The notes under the pieces: model-generated | Told to the model about the DNA's origin: nothing | Seen by the model: the letters and a program-made list of their open reading frames with translations, nothing else | The model's database searches: none | Shown here: positions 35,248 through 42,984 of the stretch, piece by piece | Position numbering within the stretch: position 1 is the stretch's first letter | Layout: each line of letters starts with the position of its first letter | Position numbers and translations under genes: made by a program | From: Pseudomonas yamanorum | GTDB lineage: Bacteria > Pseudomonadota > Gammaproteobacteria > Pseudomonadales > Pseudomonadaceae | Direction: 5' to 3' | Length of the DNA stretch: 64,000 nucleotides | Assembly (NCBI RefSeq): GCF_900105735.1 | Contig: NZ_LT629793.1 | Location: 3,038,001 to 3,102,000, forward strand

Positions 35248-36442
35248 CGCCGTGTTGACGGGTGAGCCGTTGCTCGCCCGCTTCCAGGCACTGGACGCGT
35301 TTCTCACCGAGCATCAAGGGCTGTGGCGACCACGGCCCTTTACCCACCTGCAATTGCCCTGGGAAGCGCAGCATCCCGAGCTGGCCAACTGGCTGCGCCA
35401 ACGCTCGCTGGCTGAGGCGGAAAGCAGCCATAACCAACCTCATAACCTGCCGGCGCCCGCGCCGTTTCCCGAGCTGGCGGCCCAGTCGCTGAGTCTCGGT
35501 GCTGTGGATAACTTACCGTTCACTGCGCTACCGGCCGCCCACCACCGCTTAAACGTCGATGTACCCGGCCGCAAATGGCAGCAGATAGAAGCCTTCGGCG
35601 CCGCCCTGCAATTTTCTAAAACACCCCAACACTGGCTCGACTGGTGCGCCGGCAAGGGCCACCTCGGCCGCCGCCTGCTGCAACCCGGGCAGCAACTGAC
35701 CTGCCTGGAATATGACCCGGCACTGATTGCTTCAGGCCAAACACTCAGCGAGCACCATCGATTGCCCGTCACCCATCGCCTGCAAGACGTGATGGCCGAC
35801 GTGCAGATCAGCCGCGACCAAACCCCGGTCGCGCTGCATGCGTGCGGCGACTTGCATGTACGCCTGCTCCAGCTGGCCAGCGCCGCCGGCTGCCAGCAAC
35901 TGGCTGTGGCGCCCTGCTGCTACAACCGCATCCGCGCCGAGGAATATCAGCCGCTGTCGATTGCGGCCCAGGCTTCATCACTACGTTTATCAGTGGAGGA
36001 CCTCGGCCTGCCGCTGAGCGAAACCGTCACCGCCGGCGCGCGCGTACGCCAGCAGCGCGATACGTCGATGGCCAGGCGGTTGGGCTTTGATGTGCTGCAG
36101 CGGCAGCTGCGCGGTTGCGACGAGTACCTGCCGACCCCGTCATTGCCTGCAAGCTGGCTGACCAAGCCGTTCGCCGACTACTGCCGGGAACTGGCTGTGC
36201 TCAAGGGATTATCCACAGGCGAGCAGGATTGGTCGGTTCTGGAGGCTCAAGGCTGGCAGCGCTTGGCTCACGTGCGAAACCTGGAATTGCTGCGTGGTTT
36301 GTTTCGGCGCCCGTTGGAAATGTGGCTAGTGCTGGACCGGGCATTGTTGCTCGAAGAAAACGGCTACAGGGTTCAAGTCGGCAGCTTCTGCGAAACACCG
36401 CTGACCCCGCGTAACCTGATGCTGCTTGCCGAGCGCAATTAA
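35228..36442 (+). CDS. SAM-dependent methyltransferase (PF13679-like)
   Basis: 404 residues. The SAM-binding glycine motif WLDWCAGKGHLGRRLL is near residue 140 and CLEYDPALIASGQ follows; HACGDLHVRLLQLA and the cysteine-rich LAVAPCCYNRI are the signature of the GSTCD/METTL25-like group. Target unknown; relatives include rRNA and small-molecule methyltransferases. ATG 35228 overlaps the HisM-type gene by 20 bases. No stop-proximal terminator seen before 36685. Confidence 0.85.
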   Translation: MPAKGADAVLTGEPLLARFQALDAFLTEHQGLWRPRPFTHLQLPWEAQHPELANWLRQRSLAEAESSHNQPHNLPAPAPFPELAAQSLSLGAVDNLPFTALPAAHHRLNVDVPGRKWQQIEAFGAALQFSKTPQHWLDWCAGKGHLGRRLLQPGQQLTCLEYDPALIASGQTLSEHHRLPVTHRLQDVMADVQISRDQTPVALHACGDLHVRLLQLASAAGCQQLAVAPCCYNRIRAEEYQPLSIAAQASSLRLSVEDLGLPLSETVTAGARVRQQRDTSMARRLGFDVLQRQLRGCDEYLPTPSLPASWLTKPFADYCRELAVLKGLSTGEQDWSVLEAQGWQRLAHVRNLELLRGLFRRPLEMWLVLDRALLLEENGYRVQVGSFCETPLTPRNLMLLAERN

Positions 36443-36684
36443 AGGGCAATTTGTCGCAGCGTGCCCTGTGGATAAGTCTGTTGATGGAATTCTGTTGCGA
36501 GCCCTGGCGGCAAGCTTTACAGGGCAAAATGCTGACTGGTCATTTTTTATTCACAAAATAAAACGCACGCAAAACAGGCAGTTGTAGCGTGATGAGAACG
36601 CCTCCGCAAAATTGCTGTTTCGTGACAGGTTGAACCAACCGATTGTGCATAAGCATCTGGCGTTAGCGGCATAACCCGGTCTTT

Positions 36685-37626
36685 TCAGCGGGTAATCAAC
36701 AGGCGGCAAAGCTCGTTGATATCGTCACAGGCCATGCTTGCGGCGTCGCCATCCAGCGGGTCGCTGCCAAAGGCCAGAGCCTCGCTGATCGCCGAATCCC
36801 GGTGCACCACTTCCAGCAGGTTTTCACCCAGGCGCTTCTTGAACACCTCGACCATGTCCAGGCTGAAGCCGGAAGTCTCGTCGAGTTGGTTGATCACAAA
36901 GTGGCACCGCAGCGCCGGCTGACGATCAACGTGTGGCGCCAGCAACTGCTCCATCTGCTCCAGAGTGCCGAGGGAGGCCGCATCCGCCTGGGCGATGACC
37001 AGCACCACATCGGCCACGTTCAGTGCCTGATGCAGGTAGACGTTGTTGCCCGCCGGGGTGTCGATGATCACCGTATCCTGCTCGCTCAGACCGAGGGCCG
37101 AGAGGTGCTGCGCCAACCACTGGGGTTCCTGCTTGAGCCAACGCTGCAGGTCTTCCTGTTGGCGGATATCGGTTTCGCCAAAAGTGATCACCTGGCAACC
37201 GGCGAAGCCCGAATGAAGGATCTGGCTCCAGCGCTCGTTCTGCAGGCTGGTGCGCCCGATGCCGGGCAAGCTGTGGCTCAGGCCAAAATGGTGATAGAGG
37301 GCATTTTGCGGGTCCAGGTCCAGCGCCACCACCGACCGCCCCAGTCGCTGCAAACCGCTGCTCAGCGCCGTGGCCAGGGTGCTGCGACCGACGCCGCCGT
37401 TGACCGACACCAGCGCCACCACATTCGCACGAATGGTCGCGGCTTCGCGGGACTGCTCGTTGGCACAGGGGGAATGCCGGGAGAACGACGCGCCGCTGCC
37501 CATGTTGAGACTGGCGCTGTCGTCGATGGGCATGTCTTCGAAGAATTGCAGCATCGAATCCATTCCCTGGACATCATTGGCAGTTGTCTTATTAAACAAC
37601 TCAAAAAGTTCGTCAGTACGGCTCAT
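36685..37626 (-). CDS. bcsQ: BcsQ/WssA-type cellulose synthase ATPase, orphan
   Basis: 313 residues. About 1-60 is a low-complexity N-terminal region opening MSRTDELFELFNK, as in Pseudomonas BcsQ/WssA; 65-310 is a ParA/MinD-like ATPase. The deviant Walker A reads NGGVGRST (76-83), lacking the signature lysine, as in BcsQ proteins (RGGVGTT in E. coli); Walker A' and B are VVALDLDPQ and DTVIIDTPAG. BcsQ localises the cellulose synthase at the pole. No bcsA/wssB or any other cellulose gene lies downstream or anywhere in the window; the next gene downstream is a convergent methyltransferase. Regulatory sites for FleQ lie upstream. Confidence 0.8.
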   Translation of the reverse strand: MSRTDELFELFNKTTANDVQGMDSMLQFFEDMPIDDSASLNMGSGASFSRHSPCANEQSREAATIRANVVALVSVNGGVGRSTLATALSSGLQRLGRSVVALDLDPQNALYHHFGLSHSLPGIGRTSLQNERWSQILHSGFAGCQVITFGETDIRQQEDLQRWLKQEPQWLAQHLSALGLSEQDTVIIDTPAGNNVYLHQALNVADVVLVIAQADAASLGTLEQMEQLLAPHVDRQPALRCHFVINQLDETSGFSLDMVEVFKKRLGENLLEVVHRDSAISEALAFGSDPLDGDAASMACDDINELCRLLITR

Positions 37627-37744
37627 CGCCAACACTCCATCACGACGCATCTTAAAGACGTGAAAGGTCAGCTGTACTGATGCTTACCGCAGGTCTTTTT
37701 GTGGGCGCCTTTGTGTACGCATTCTGTGACAAAGGAATGAAAGT

Positions 37745-37758
37745 GTCATTATTTTGGT
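37745..37758. promoter_or_regulatory. Degenerate second FleQ-like site
   Basis: GTCATTATTTTGGT agrees with GTCANTAAATTGAC at 9 of 13 fixed positions and lies 49 bases from the perfect site. Weak on its own. Confidence 0.35.
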
Positions 37759-37793
37759 GTTTCTGAAGAAATCTTTACGACGAACGGTAAATG

Positions 37794-37807
37794 GTCAATT
37801 TAATGAC
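37794..37807. promoter_or_regulatory. FleQ box upstream of bcsQ
   Basis: GTCAATTTAATGAC; its complement GTCATTAAATTGAC matches the published P. aeruginosa FleQ consensus GTCANTAAATTGAC at every fixed base. It is 168 bases before the bcsQ start and also lies 190 bases before the DUF2790 gene on the other strand. FleQ with c-di-GMP controls exopolysaccharide genes, which fits bcsQ. Confidence 0.7.
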
Positions 37808-37998
37808 TAGTCTTCGCCGCATCGGAGAATGTCCGCAAATACCTCTGATGGCGGTGCTCGTGTATCAAGTTGTATGAAATCCATCTCCTATACATGCCGA
37901 GGCAAAACCCCGAGGTGCATGACACAGGGCGGATACCTCCCAGGCGCTCAATAGGCTCCAACGCAACACACTCCTATTGGACCTCAGAGGACACCACC

Positions 37999-38235
37999 AT
38001 GAACCGGAACACCTTCATCGCCAGCGGTTTGTTTGCCTTGCTCAACATCGCCGCCTTCTCGGCCCAGGCCGAGGCCAGCCCCAAGCTGGATATTCAGCAA
38101 GTGCTGTCGACCGTGGACGATGGCGGCGCGGCATGCGGCGTGGTGAATGCGCGGATGACCTACCTGGATTCCCATGGGCAGAAGCGGGTGTTTGAGTACA
38201 TGAAGTTTGCGGATTCGTGTAACGAAGGCAGCTGA
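37999..38235 (+). CDS. DUF2790 family small secreted protein
   Basis: 78 residues: signal peptide (MNRNTFIASGLFALLNIAAFSAQA), mature part about 53 residues with the DUF2790 pattern LDIQQVLSTVDDGGAACGVVNARMTYLDSHG and a second cysteine near the end (FADSC), probably disulfide-bonded. A Pseudomonas-specific family, often copper- or stress-induced in other strains; no function known. CAGAGGACACCACC precedes ATG 37999. Confidence 0.9.
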   Translation: MNRNTFIASGLFALLNIAAFSAQAEASPKLDIQQVLSTVDDGGAACGVVNARMTYLDSHGQKRVFEYMKFADSCNEGS

Positions 38236-38361
38236 TCGATGCACATTCTTATACGGGCTGACGCTGGATGGCCTTCGGGCTGAGGAAGCCATCCCCAGTG
38301 GTCAAAATGAGCTGGATGCAAGAAAACCTCTGTACCTGCAAAAATAGTCAGAATTCAGGGG

Positions 38362-38389
38362 TTTACAGGAGCTTGCCAATCGCTATAAT
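38362..38389 (+). promoter_or_regulatory. Promoter of tRNA-Thr
   Basis: TTTACA (38362-38367), 16-base spacer, TATAAT (38384-38389), start about 15 bases before the tRNA. Confidence 0.82.
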
Positions 38390-38403
38390 CGTCGCCCTAA
38401 CAC

Positions 38404-38479
<76 letters not shown>

Positions 38480-38488
38480 TATAAAACG

Positions 38489-38516
38489 AAGCCCTCGCAG
38501 AAATGTGAGGGCTTTG
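38489..38516 (+). terminator. Probable terminator after tRNA-Thr
   Basis: AAGCCCTC (38489-38496) pairs with GAGGGCTT (38507-38514); followed by TGTTGTTT rather than a clean T-run. Confidence 0.65.
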
Positions 38517-38519
38517 TTG

Positions 38520-38915
38520 TTTCTGGGGTGTCCCTACCGCAGATCCTGATCTGGCAGCCTCACTACTTTCCTGCTGATCACCTACCTGCTCCCACGCCCC
38601 TCTGCAAACCTTTCGAAAGCCCCGACTCCTGTAACCACGCTCGCATCGATCTTTGTATGCGAGATTTTGGGTTTAGGCGGAACCGTGCAGAGCGATAAAT
38701 AAATCCGGCCCCTTCACGCTTAAAAAAGCATACCGCACGAGCAGCATGATTTTGCGTCCGGAACGGGCGGTAGAAATGGCGCACCAGCCCTTCAAGCTCC
38801 GCTTCCTGAGAAAACGCGACAGACTCATCTTCCCATCCCCAAAACCGAACATTGCGGCAGCAAAACCAAACAACTATTTCCCCTGTTGCGCCCACCCCAC
38901 CACCACGCTACCCTC
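38520..38915. other. Gene-poor stretch after tRNA-Thr
   Basis: About 400 bases. A minus-strand frame of 105 codons (38578-38895) is open, but its residue composition (many W, C, R) and absence of a ribosome site argue against it. I see no REP element. It may be the 5' part of a longer DUF3077-associated unit. Confidence 0.5.
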
Positions 38916-39161
38916 CTCCGGTCGCTGCAAATTCAGCGACCGGGCCTGATAACCCGGCAAGATGCAGGCGCAACAGCGCCCCACAACCACGATGTGCAGG
39001 CGTTTTTTTACGCCCACCATTTCGTGCAATGGCGGCTGTGCGTGGGAGACCTTCGGGTCTGCCGGGTTCCTGTATCTCCGGTTTATCAGCCTGCGCACAG
39101 CTGCCACCCATTCGCCTGATAACGAACGTGGTAGCTCTCACTTGATATGGGAGTTTTACCG
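38916..39161 (+). ncRNA. Structured leader of the DUF3077 gene, possible small RNA or attenuator
   Basis: Dense hairpins on the plus strand: CGGTCGCTG (38919-38927)/CAGCGACCG (38934-38942), a competing CCGGG (38940-38944)/CCCGG (38953-38957), GGCGC/GCGCC at 38967-38980, CGCCCCACA..TGTGCAGGCG followed by T7 (39003-39009), and AGCTGCCAC (39099-39107)/GTGGTAGCT (39128-39136) with an inner TTCG/CGAA stem. The T7 looks like an intrinsic terminator. CTGATAAC occurs twice. I recall very similar sequence upstream of other DUF3077 genes in fluorescent Pseudomonas. Confidence 0.55.
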
Positions 39162-39443
39162 ATGAGCGCTCCAAATCCGTCTGGCTTCACTACCCTCGGC
39201 GTTACCCCTTTCTCGTTTCACTCTGATCAGCCTTTGTTCCGCGTTAACAGCGGGGTTTCCCTGCGGGAAGCGCTGTCTCACGTTTCCGATTTGCTGCATG
39301 TGGCCAAGCTGCTGGCAGAAGATGCGGCGATGATTCGGAATACGGACCGATACGCCTGGGCTTCGCACTATCTGCAAGAGATGAGCAAGGCGGTGATTGA
39401 TGATGTGGTGAAGGTGTTGGAGTCGCCGGGCAATAATCTGTAG
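39162..39443 (+). CDS. DUF3077 family protein
   Basis: 93 residues, cytoplasmic, helical. LFRVNSGVSLREALSHVSDLLHVAKLLAEDA and the closing WASHYLQEMSKAVIDDVVKVLE are typical of DUF3077, a multicopy Pseudomonas family of unknown function. ATG 39162 with GGGAG 12 bases upstream is preferred to the frame opening at 39147. Preceded by a strongly structured leader; followed by a REP half and a terminator. Confidence 0.88.
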   Translation: MSAPNPSGFTTLGVTPFSFHSDQPLFRVNSGVSLREALSHVSDLLHVAKLLAEDAAMIRNTDRYAWASHYLQEMSKAVIDDVVKVLESPGNNL

Positions 39444-39481
39444 GTGTGTCAGGTTGTGGATGTGTTGGCTGGGCCATCGCC

Positions 39482-39506
39482 ATCGCGGGCAAGCCCGGCT
39501 CCCACA
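39482..39506. repeat. Single REP half-site
   Basis: ATCGCGGGCAAGCCCGGCTCCCACA, one right arm of the GCCCGCGATGG type, preceded by a decayed spacer (TGTGTCAGGTTGTGGATGTG); no left arm. Between the DUF3077 stop and the terminator. Confidence 0.85.
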
Positions 39507-39558
39507 TTTGATCTTTGTTGTTTGTTCTAGAGTGCCTGGCTTGAAGCCGTCACCCACG

Positions 39559-39596
39559 AAAACGCCCCGAACCATCACGGTTTGGGGCGTTTTTTA
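39559..39596. terminator. Bidirectional terminator between DUF3077 and SDR genes
   Basis: AACGCCCCGAACC (39561-39573) pairs with GGTTTGGGGCGTT (39579-39591, one mismatch); T6 on the plus strand and A4 on the other side. Confidence 0.88.
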
Positions 39597-39610
39597 TTCA
39601 GCCGTATCGC

Positions 39611-40321
39611 TTAGTGCCCAGCACTCTGCCCACCATCCACATGCAGAATTTCCCCTGTCACAAACCCAGCCGATTCCAGGTAGACAATCGCCTGCGCAAT
39701 ATCCCGCGCCTCTCCCATATGCCCAACCGGATGCAGGCTTCCCAACGCCGCATGCGTCTCTTCGCCATGCATCGGCGTCTTGATAATCCCTGGGCTCACC
39801 GCGTTCACGCGAATCCCGCGCTTGGCGTATTCAATCGCCAGGGATTTGGTCGCCGAGTTCAGTCCGCCTTTGGTCAGCGAAGCCAGCACCGAGGGCACGC
39901 CATCAATCGCGTGGTCCACCAGGCTGGTGGTGATGTTGACGATGTGCCCGGCGCCCTGTTTCAGCATCTCGGTAATCGCCAGTTGGGTGATGTAGAAGAA
40001 CCCGTTGAGGTTCACGGCCAGCACGTTCACGTAGTCTTCGTGGGTGTAGCTGGTGAAGGGTTTGGCGACGAAGATGCCGGCGTTGTTGATCAGGCTGTCG
40101 ATGCGGCCAAAACGCGCCACGCCTTCGCGGATCACGCGCTCGGCGGTGGCCGGGTGGGCGATGTCGCCCGCCACGGTGAGGATGTCCGGATCCGTCGACG
40201 GTTTGATCGACCGGGAGGTGGCAACCACGCGGTAATCCAGCTCGCGGTAAGCCTTGACCGCAGCCGCGCCGAGGCCTTGGGATGCGCCGGTAATCACAAC
40301 GACTTTTTTCGAATTGCTCAT
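39611..40321 (-). CDS. SDR-family protein lacking the catalytic tyrosine
   Basis: 236 residues with a Rossmann fold: TGASQGLG cofactor loop at 11-18, NNAG at 79-82, catalytic Ser133 in NITTS. The YxxxK motif reads ASLTK (147-151): lysine kept, tyrosine replaced by alanine. So classical hydride transfer may be lost, or a neighbouring residue stands in. C-terminal GEILHVDGGQSAGH is normal. CATATAGAGGTTTC precedes. Followed downstream by a terminator and preceded (31 bases) by the FrnE-like gene, so probably cotranscribed with it. Confidence 0.88.
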   Translation of the reverse strand: MSNSKKVVVITGASQGLGAAAVKAYRELDYRVVATSRSIKPSTDPDILTVAGDIAHPATAERVIREGVARFGRIDSLINNAGIFVAKPFTSYTHEDYVNVLAVNLNGFFYITQLAITEMLKQGAGHIVNITTSLVDHAIDGVPSVLASLTKGGLNSATKSLAIEYAKRGIRVNAVSPGIIKTPMHGEETHAALGSLHPVGHMGEARDIAQAIVYLESAGFVTGEILHVDGGQSAGH

Positions 40322-40352
40322 GATGAAACCTCTATATAGAAAAGGGGATGGT

Positions 40353-41003
40353 TCAAGCAGCCGCGGCGGACATTTCCCGCAGCATCTGTTCGTAGTAACT
40401 GACGGATTGCGATCCGGAGACCAACTGGCGGCCGTTGAGGACCATGGCCGGTACGGAGTTGATGCCGTGCTCGCGGTAGAACGCTTCAAGCTCGCGCACT
40501 TCATTGCCGTAGGCGGCAGAGCCCAGCACCCGTCGTGCGCCTTCGATTTCCAGCCCGGCTTCGGCGGCTAAACGGGCCAGGGTTTCGTGGTCGCTGACGT
40601 TTTGGCCATCGGTGAAATACCCATGCAGCAGCGCCTTTTTCAGCTCGATCTGTCGCCCTTGCTGCAACGCCCAAAACAGCAACCGATGAGCGTCGAAGGT
40701 GTTGTAGAAGTGGCTGCGTTTTTCCAGGTCGAAGGTGAAGCCGATCGCCGCGCCGCGCTCCATCAGCATTCTCTTCCCGCTGGCAACTTCTTCAGCGCTG
40801 CGCCCGTATTTGCGCATCATGTGGGCGACGGCGTTTTCACCTTCGGCCGGCATGTCGGGGTTGAGTTCGAAGGGTTTGAAGGTCAGTTCAACCTTCACTT
40901 CGCCCGCCAGGTTGTCGATGGCTTGTTCCAGGGCAGTGGCGCCCAGGGCGCACCATGGGCAGACCACGTCGGAGATGAAGTCGATGGTGACGGGCGTGCT
41001 CAT
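40353..41003 (-). CDS. DsbA-family oxidoreductase, FrnE type
   Basis: 216 residues, cytoplasmic (no signal peptide). Active site CPWC in FISDVVCPWCALG, helical insertion domain, cis-proline in INSVPAMVLNGR. FrnE proteins act in disulfide chemistry under oxidative stress or as dithiol isomerases. Overlaps the tautomerase stop by ATGA; SDR gene follows. Confidence 0.93.
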   Translation of the reverse strand: MSTPVTIDFISDVVCPWCALGATALEQAIDNLAGEVKVELTFKPFELNPDMPAEGENAVAHMMRKYGRSAEEVASGKRMLMERGAAIGFTFDLEKRSHFYNTFDAHRLLFWALQQGRQIELKKALLHGYFTDGQNVSDHETLARLAAEAGLEIEGARRVLGSAAYGNEVRELEAFYREHGINSVPAMVLNGRQLVSGSQSVSYYEQMLREMSAAAA

Positions 41004-41215
41004 GACGGATTTTCCGCGAGCTGCTTGCGGTACTGGGTGGTGGTGATGCCGGCGTAGCCCCAGTTATCGGTGTCGACTTCCTCGATGACGATGTGGGTCA
41101 GGTCGGGGCGTTTGTTAAGGACGCGCTCGAGGGTTTCGGTGATTTCGGCAATGACCTGGGCTTTCTGCTCCGAGGTGACGCCGTCGCGGGTGATACGTAC
41201 GCTGACAAATGGCAT
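41000..41215 (-). CDS. 4-oxalocrotonate tautomerase family protein
   Basis: 71 residues. Starts MPFVSVRITRDGVTSEQKAQVI; the proline exposed after Met removal is the catalytic base of this family, and VNIR-like strand IVIEEVDTDNWGY supports it. Substrate unknown. First gene of tautomerase-FrnE-SDR; together they look like a small redox/detoxification operon. Confidence 0.92.
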   Translation of the reverse strand: MPFVSVRITRDGVTSEQKAQVIAEITETLERVLNKRPDLTHIVIEEVDTDNWGYAGITTTQYRKQLAENPS

Positions 41216-41351
41216 GGCAAGGCTCCAGTGACGTGCCCATCGGTGTGGTGGGCAGGCAGTGAGGCCAATTTATGAGGTTGCTTGAAGTGGATAAAGGTGG
41301 AGCGGAGTACTTCATTAGTGATGCGGTGTAATCAATAGCCCGAACCGCAGG

Positions 41352-41387
41352 CATAAAAAAACCCCGAACCAGTCGGGGTTTTTTATC
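41352..41387. terminator. Terminator after oprD
   Basis: AAAAAACCCCGA (41355-41366) pairs with TCGGGGTTTTTT (41373-41384, one mismatch) around ACCAGT; T-run on both strands. On the minus strand it lies 30 bases after the oprD stop. Confidence 0.9.
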
Positions 41388-41416
41388 GCCTTGAATCAGG
41401 CGCGACGCCGAATCAA

Positions 41417-42712
41417 TTAGAAAACGTTGATCGGGTAGTCGGCGAACAGGCGGATTTCGTTACCACCCACGTTGTAGTTGCTGGCGTTGTTGGAAACGCG
41501 CAACCACGACGCACGGGCACGCAGGCTCAGGTCTTTAGCCGGGCCGCTTTGTACCACGTATTTGAACTGATTGAAGATCTCACGCTCGGTGCCACTGCCG
41601 CGGTTGGAACCGTCGTCAATGTTGGTGCCGCGCACGTAGGCGATGTTGTAGGTCAGGCCAGGCACGCCGAAGGCGCTGAAGTCCAGGCCATAGCCTGCTT
41701 GCCAGGAGCGCTCGTCCTTGCCGTTGAAGTCAGACCAGTAGGAGTTGGCCAACAGGATGGTGTTGCCACCGTCGCCGATGCCGCTGTCCTTGGTGTTGTT
41801 GCGATAGCCGCCGTACAGGTAACCGGTGTCACCGGTGCTGCGCTGGTGGGCCAGGGTGAAGCTGTGCGGGCCAACGGCCCAGGTGGCGCCGAGGCTCCAG
41901 ATGTTGTTGTCACGGGCGTCAGCATCGCCTTGGGTCAGCTGGGCGAAGCTCTTGTCCAGCTTGGTTTTGTAGCCGTTGAAGTCGAAGGTCAACGATTGTT
42001 TTTCTGGCAGGGCCAGCACGTAGTTGACGTTGACGTATTGTTTCTTCAGCACGTCTTCCATGTCGGAGGCGTACAGTGCAGCCGACAGGCTTTCGGTGAA
42101 TTTGTAGCTGCCACCGATGTAGTTGATGCTTTTCAGATGGCCGCTGTCGCTGCCTTCAGCACCCTTCTGGGCTTGCTTGGTGAAGTGACCAGCGTCCAGT
42201 TGCAGGCCAGCGATCTCTTTGGAAACGATCGAAGTACCTTCGTAGGTTTCCGACAACAGACGGGAGTTGTCGTATTCCAGGACCGGCACGGCTGGCATCT
42301 GCTGACCGTATTTGATCACGGTGTTGGAGATGCGCGCCTTGACGGCTGCGCCGCCCTTGGCCAGGTCGCTTGCCGCTTCGCCGCTGTCGCCTTGCTTGAA
42401 GAAGTTGATGCCACCCGCGCCGCTGCGACCTTTACCACCATCCAGGCGAATGGCGTATTGACCGATCACGTCCACACCCACACCGACGGTGCCTTGGGTG
42501 AAGCCGGACTCGAACTTGCCGATGAAGCCCTGGCCCCATTCGGCTTTGTCTTGCTTGCCGTTTTTGTAGTCGCGGCTGATGTACGCGTTGCGTGCCGCGA
42601 TGTTCAGGTGGCTGTCTTCAACAAAACCCTTCGATTGGGATTGGTCGTCAGCCATTGCTTGCGTAGCGCTCAAAATCCCCAGAGCGATCAGCCCCATCCG
42701 TTGCTTCAACAT
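41417..42712 (-). CDS. OprD-family outer-membrane porin
   Basis: 431 residues: signal peptide (LIALGILSATQAMA), then an 18-strand barrel of the OprD type (GFVEDSHLNIAARNAYISRDYKNGKQDKAEWGQGF near the start, LEYDNSRLLSETYEGT, terminal strand EIRLFADYPINVF with the C-terminal phenylalanine needed for assembly). OprD-family channels take basic amino acids (OccD) or carboxylates (OccK); I cannot choose. The short leader contains two hairpins and a possible attenuator. The ribosome site is within TAATAAGGAATATAAGAAA, an A-rich stretch that could bind Crc/Hfq. Confidence 0.96.
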   Translation of the reverse strand: MLKQRMGLIALGILSATQAMADDQSQSKGFVEDSHLNIAARNAYISRDYKNGKQDKAEWGQGFIGKFESGFTQGTVGVGVDVIGQYAIRLDGGKGRSGAGGINFFKQGDSGEAASDLAKGGAAVKARISNTVIKYGQQMPAVPVLEYDNSRLLSETYEGTSIVSKEIAGLQLDAGHFTKQAQKGAEGSDSGHLKSINYIGGSYKFTESLSAALYASDMEDVLKKQYVNVNYVLALPEKQSLTFDFNGYKTKLDKSFAQLTQGDADARDNNIWSLGATWAVGPHSFTLAHQRSTGDTGYLYGGYRNNTKDSGIGDGGNTILLANSYWSDFNGKDERSWQAGYGLDFSAFGVPGLTYNIAYVRGTNIDDGSNRGSGTEREIFNQFKYVVQSGPAKDLSLRARASWLRVSNNASNYNVGGNEIRLFADYPINVF

Positions 42713-42750
42713 TTTCTTATATTCCTTATTACTGGTTGAGTACGCGCTGT

Positions 42751-42782
42751 GACACCAGGCTCCGTGTTGCTTTTCTGGTGTC
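42751..42782 (-). promoter_or_regulatory. Inverted repeat in the oprD leader
   Basis: GACACCAG (42751-42758) and CTGGTGTC (42775-42782), perfect eight-base arms with a 16-base loop, between the terminator-like hairpin and the oprD ATG. Could be an operator or an RNA hairpin. Confidence 0.55.
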
Positions 42783-42793
42783 GACTCTCCCAG

Positions 42794-42842
42794 ATAAAAA
42801 AAGGCCCGCGGACGACTGAATATGCCGCGGGCCTTTTTTTAT
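42794..42842. terminator. Strong bidirectional terminator upstream of oprD
   Basis: AAAAAAAGGCCCGCGG (42796-42811) pairs perfectly with CCGCGGGCCTTTTTTT (42825-42840); T7 on both strands. On the minus strand it lies 145 bases after the CGWC-protein stop and 84 bases before oprD. Confidence 0.93.
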
Positions 42843-42876
42843 TGGAGAAGTCATGGCGGTTAGCCACAGGCGTTGG
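42796..42876 (-). ncRNA. Candidate short transcript between promoter and terminator, before oprD
   Basis: On the minus strand TTGACA (42911-42906), an 18-base spacer and TAGGAT (42887-42882) form a promoter whose start would fall near 42875; transcription then meets the strong terminator ending at 42796. The product would be about 80 bases. It is either a small RNA or an attenuated oprD leader; an ATG (ATGACTTCTCC) opens a short frame through the hairpin. No homology evidence. Confidence 0.4.
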
Positions 42877-42984
42877 GGCGAATCCTATCCGCGCCCTTTA
42901 CTGTGTGTCAATTTCGTGAATCTTCTGTATTTAGGCTAAAAAAGTCTAAGAAACATTAAATAGCCATCATCGCGCAAGGCTCTA

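Noticed and set aside
38578..38895. 105-codon minus-strand ORF before DUF3077
   Set aside because: Unusual residue make-up, no ribosome site; more probably non-coding.
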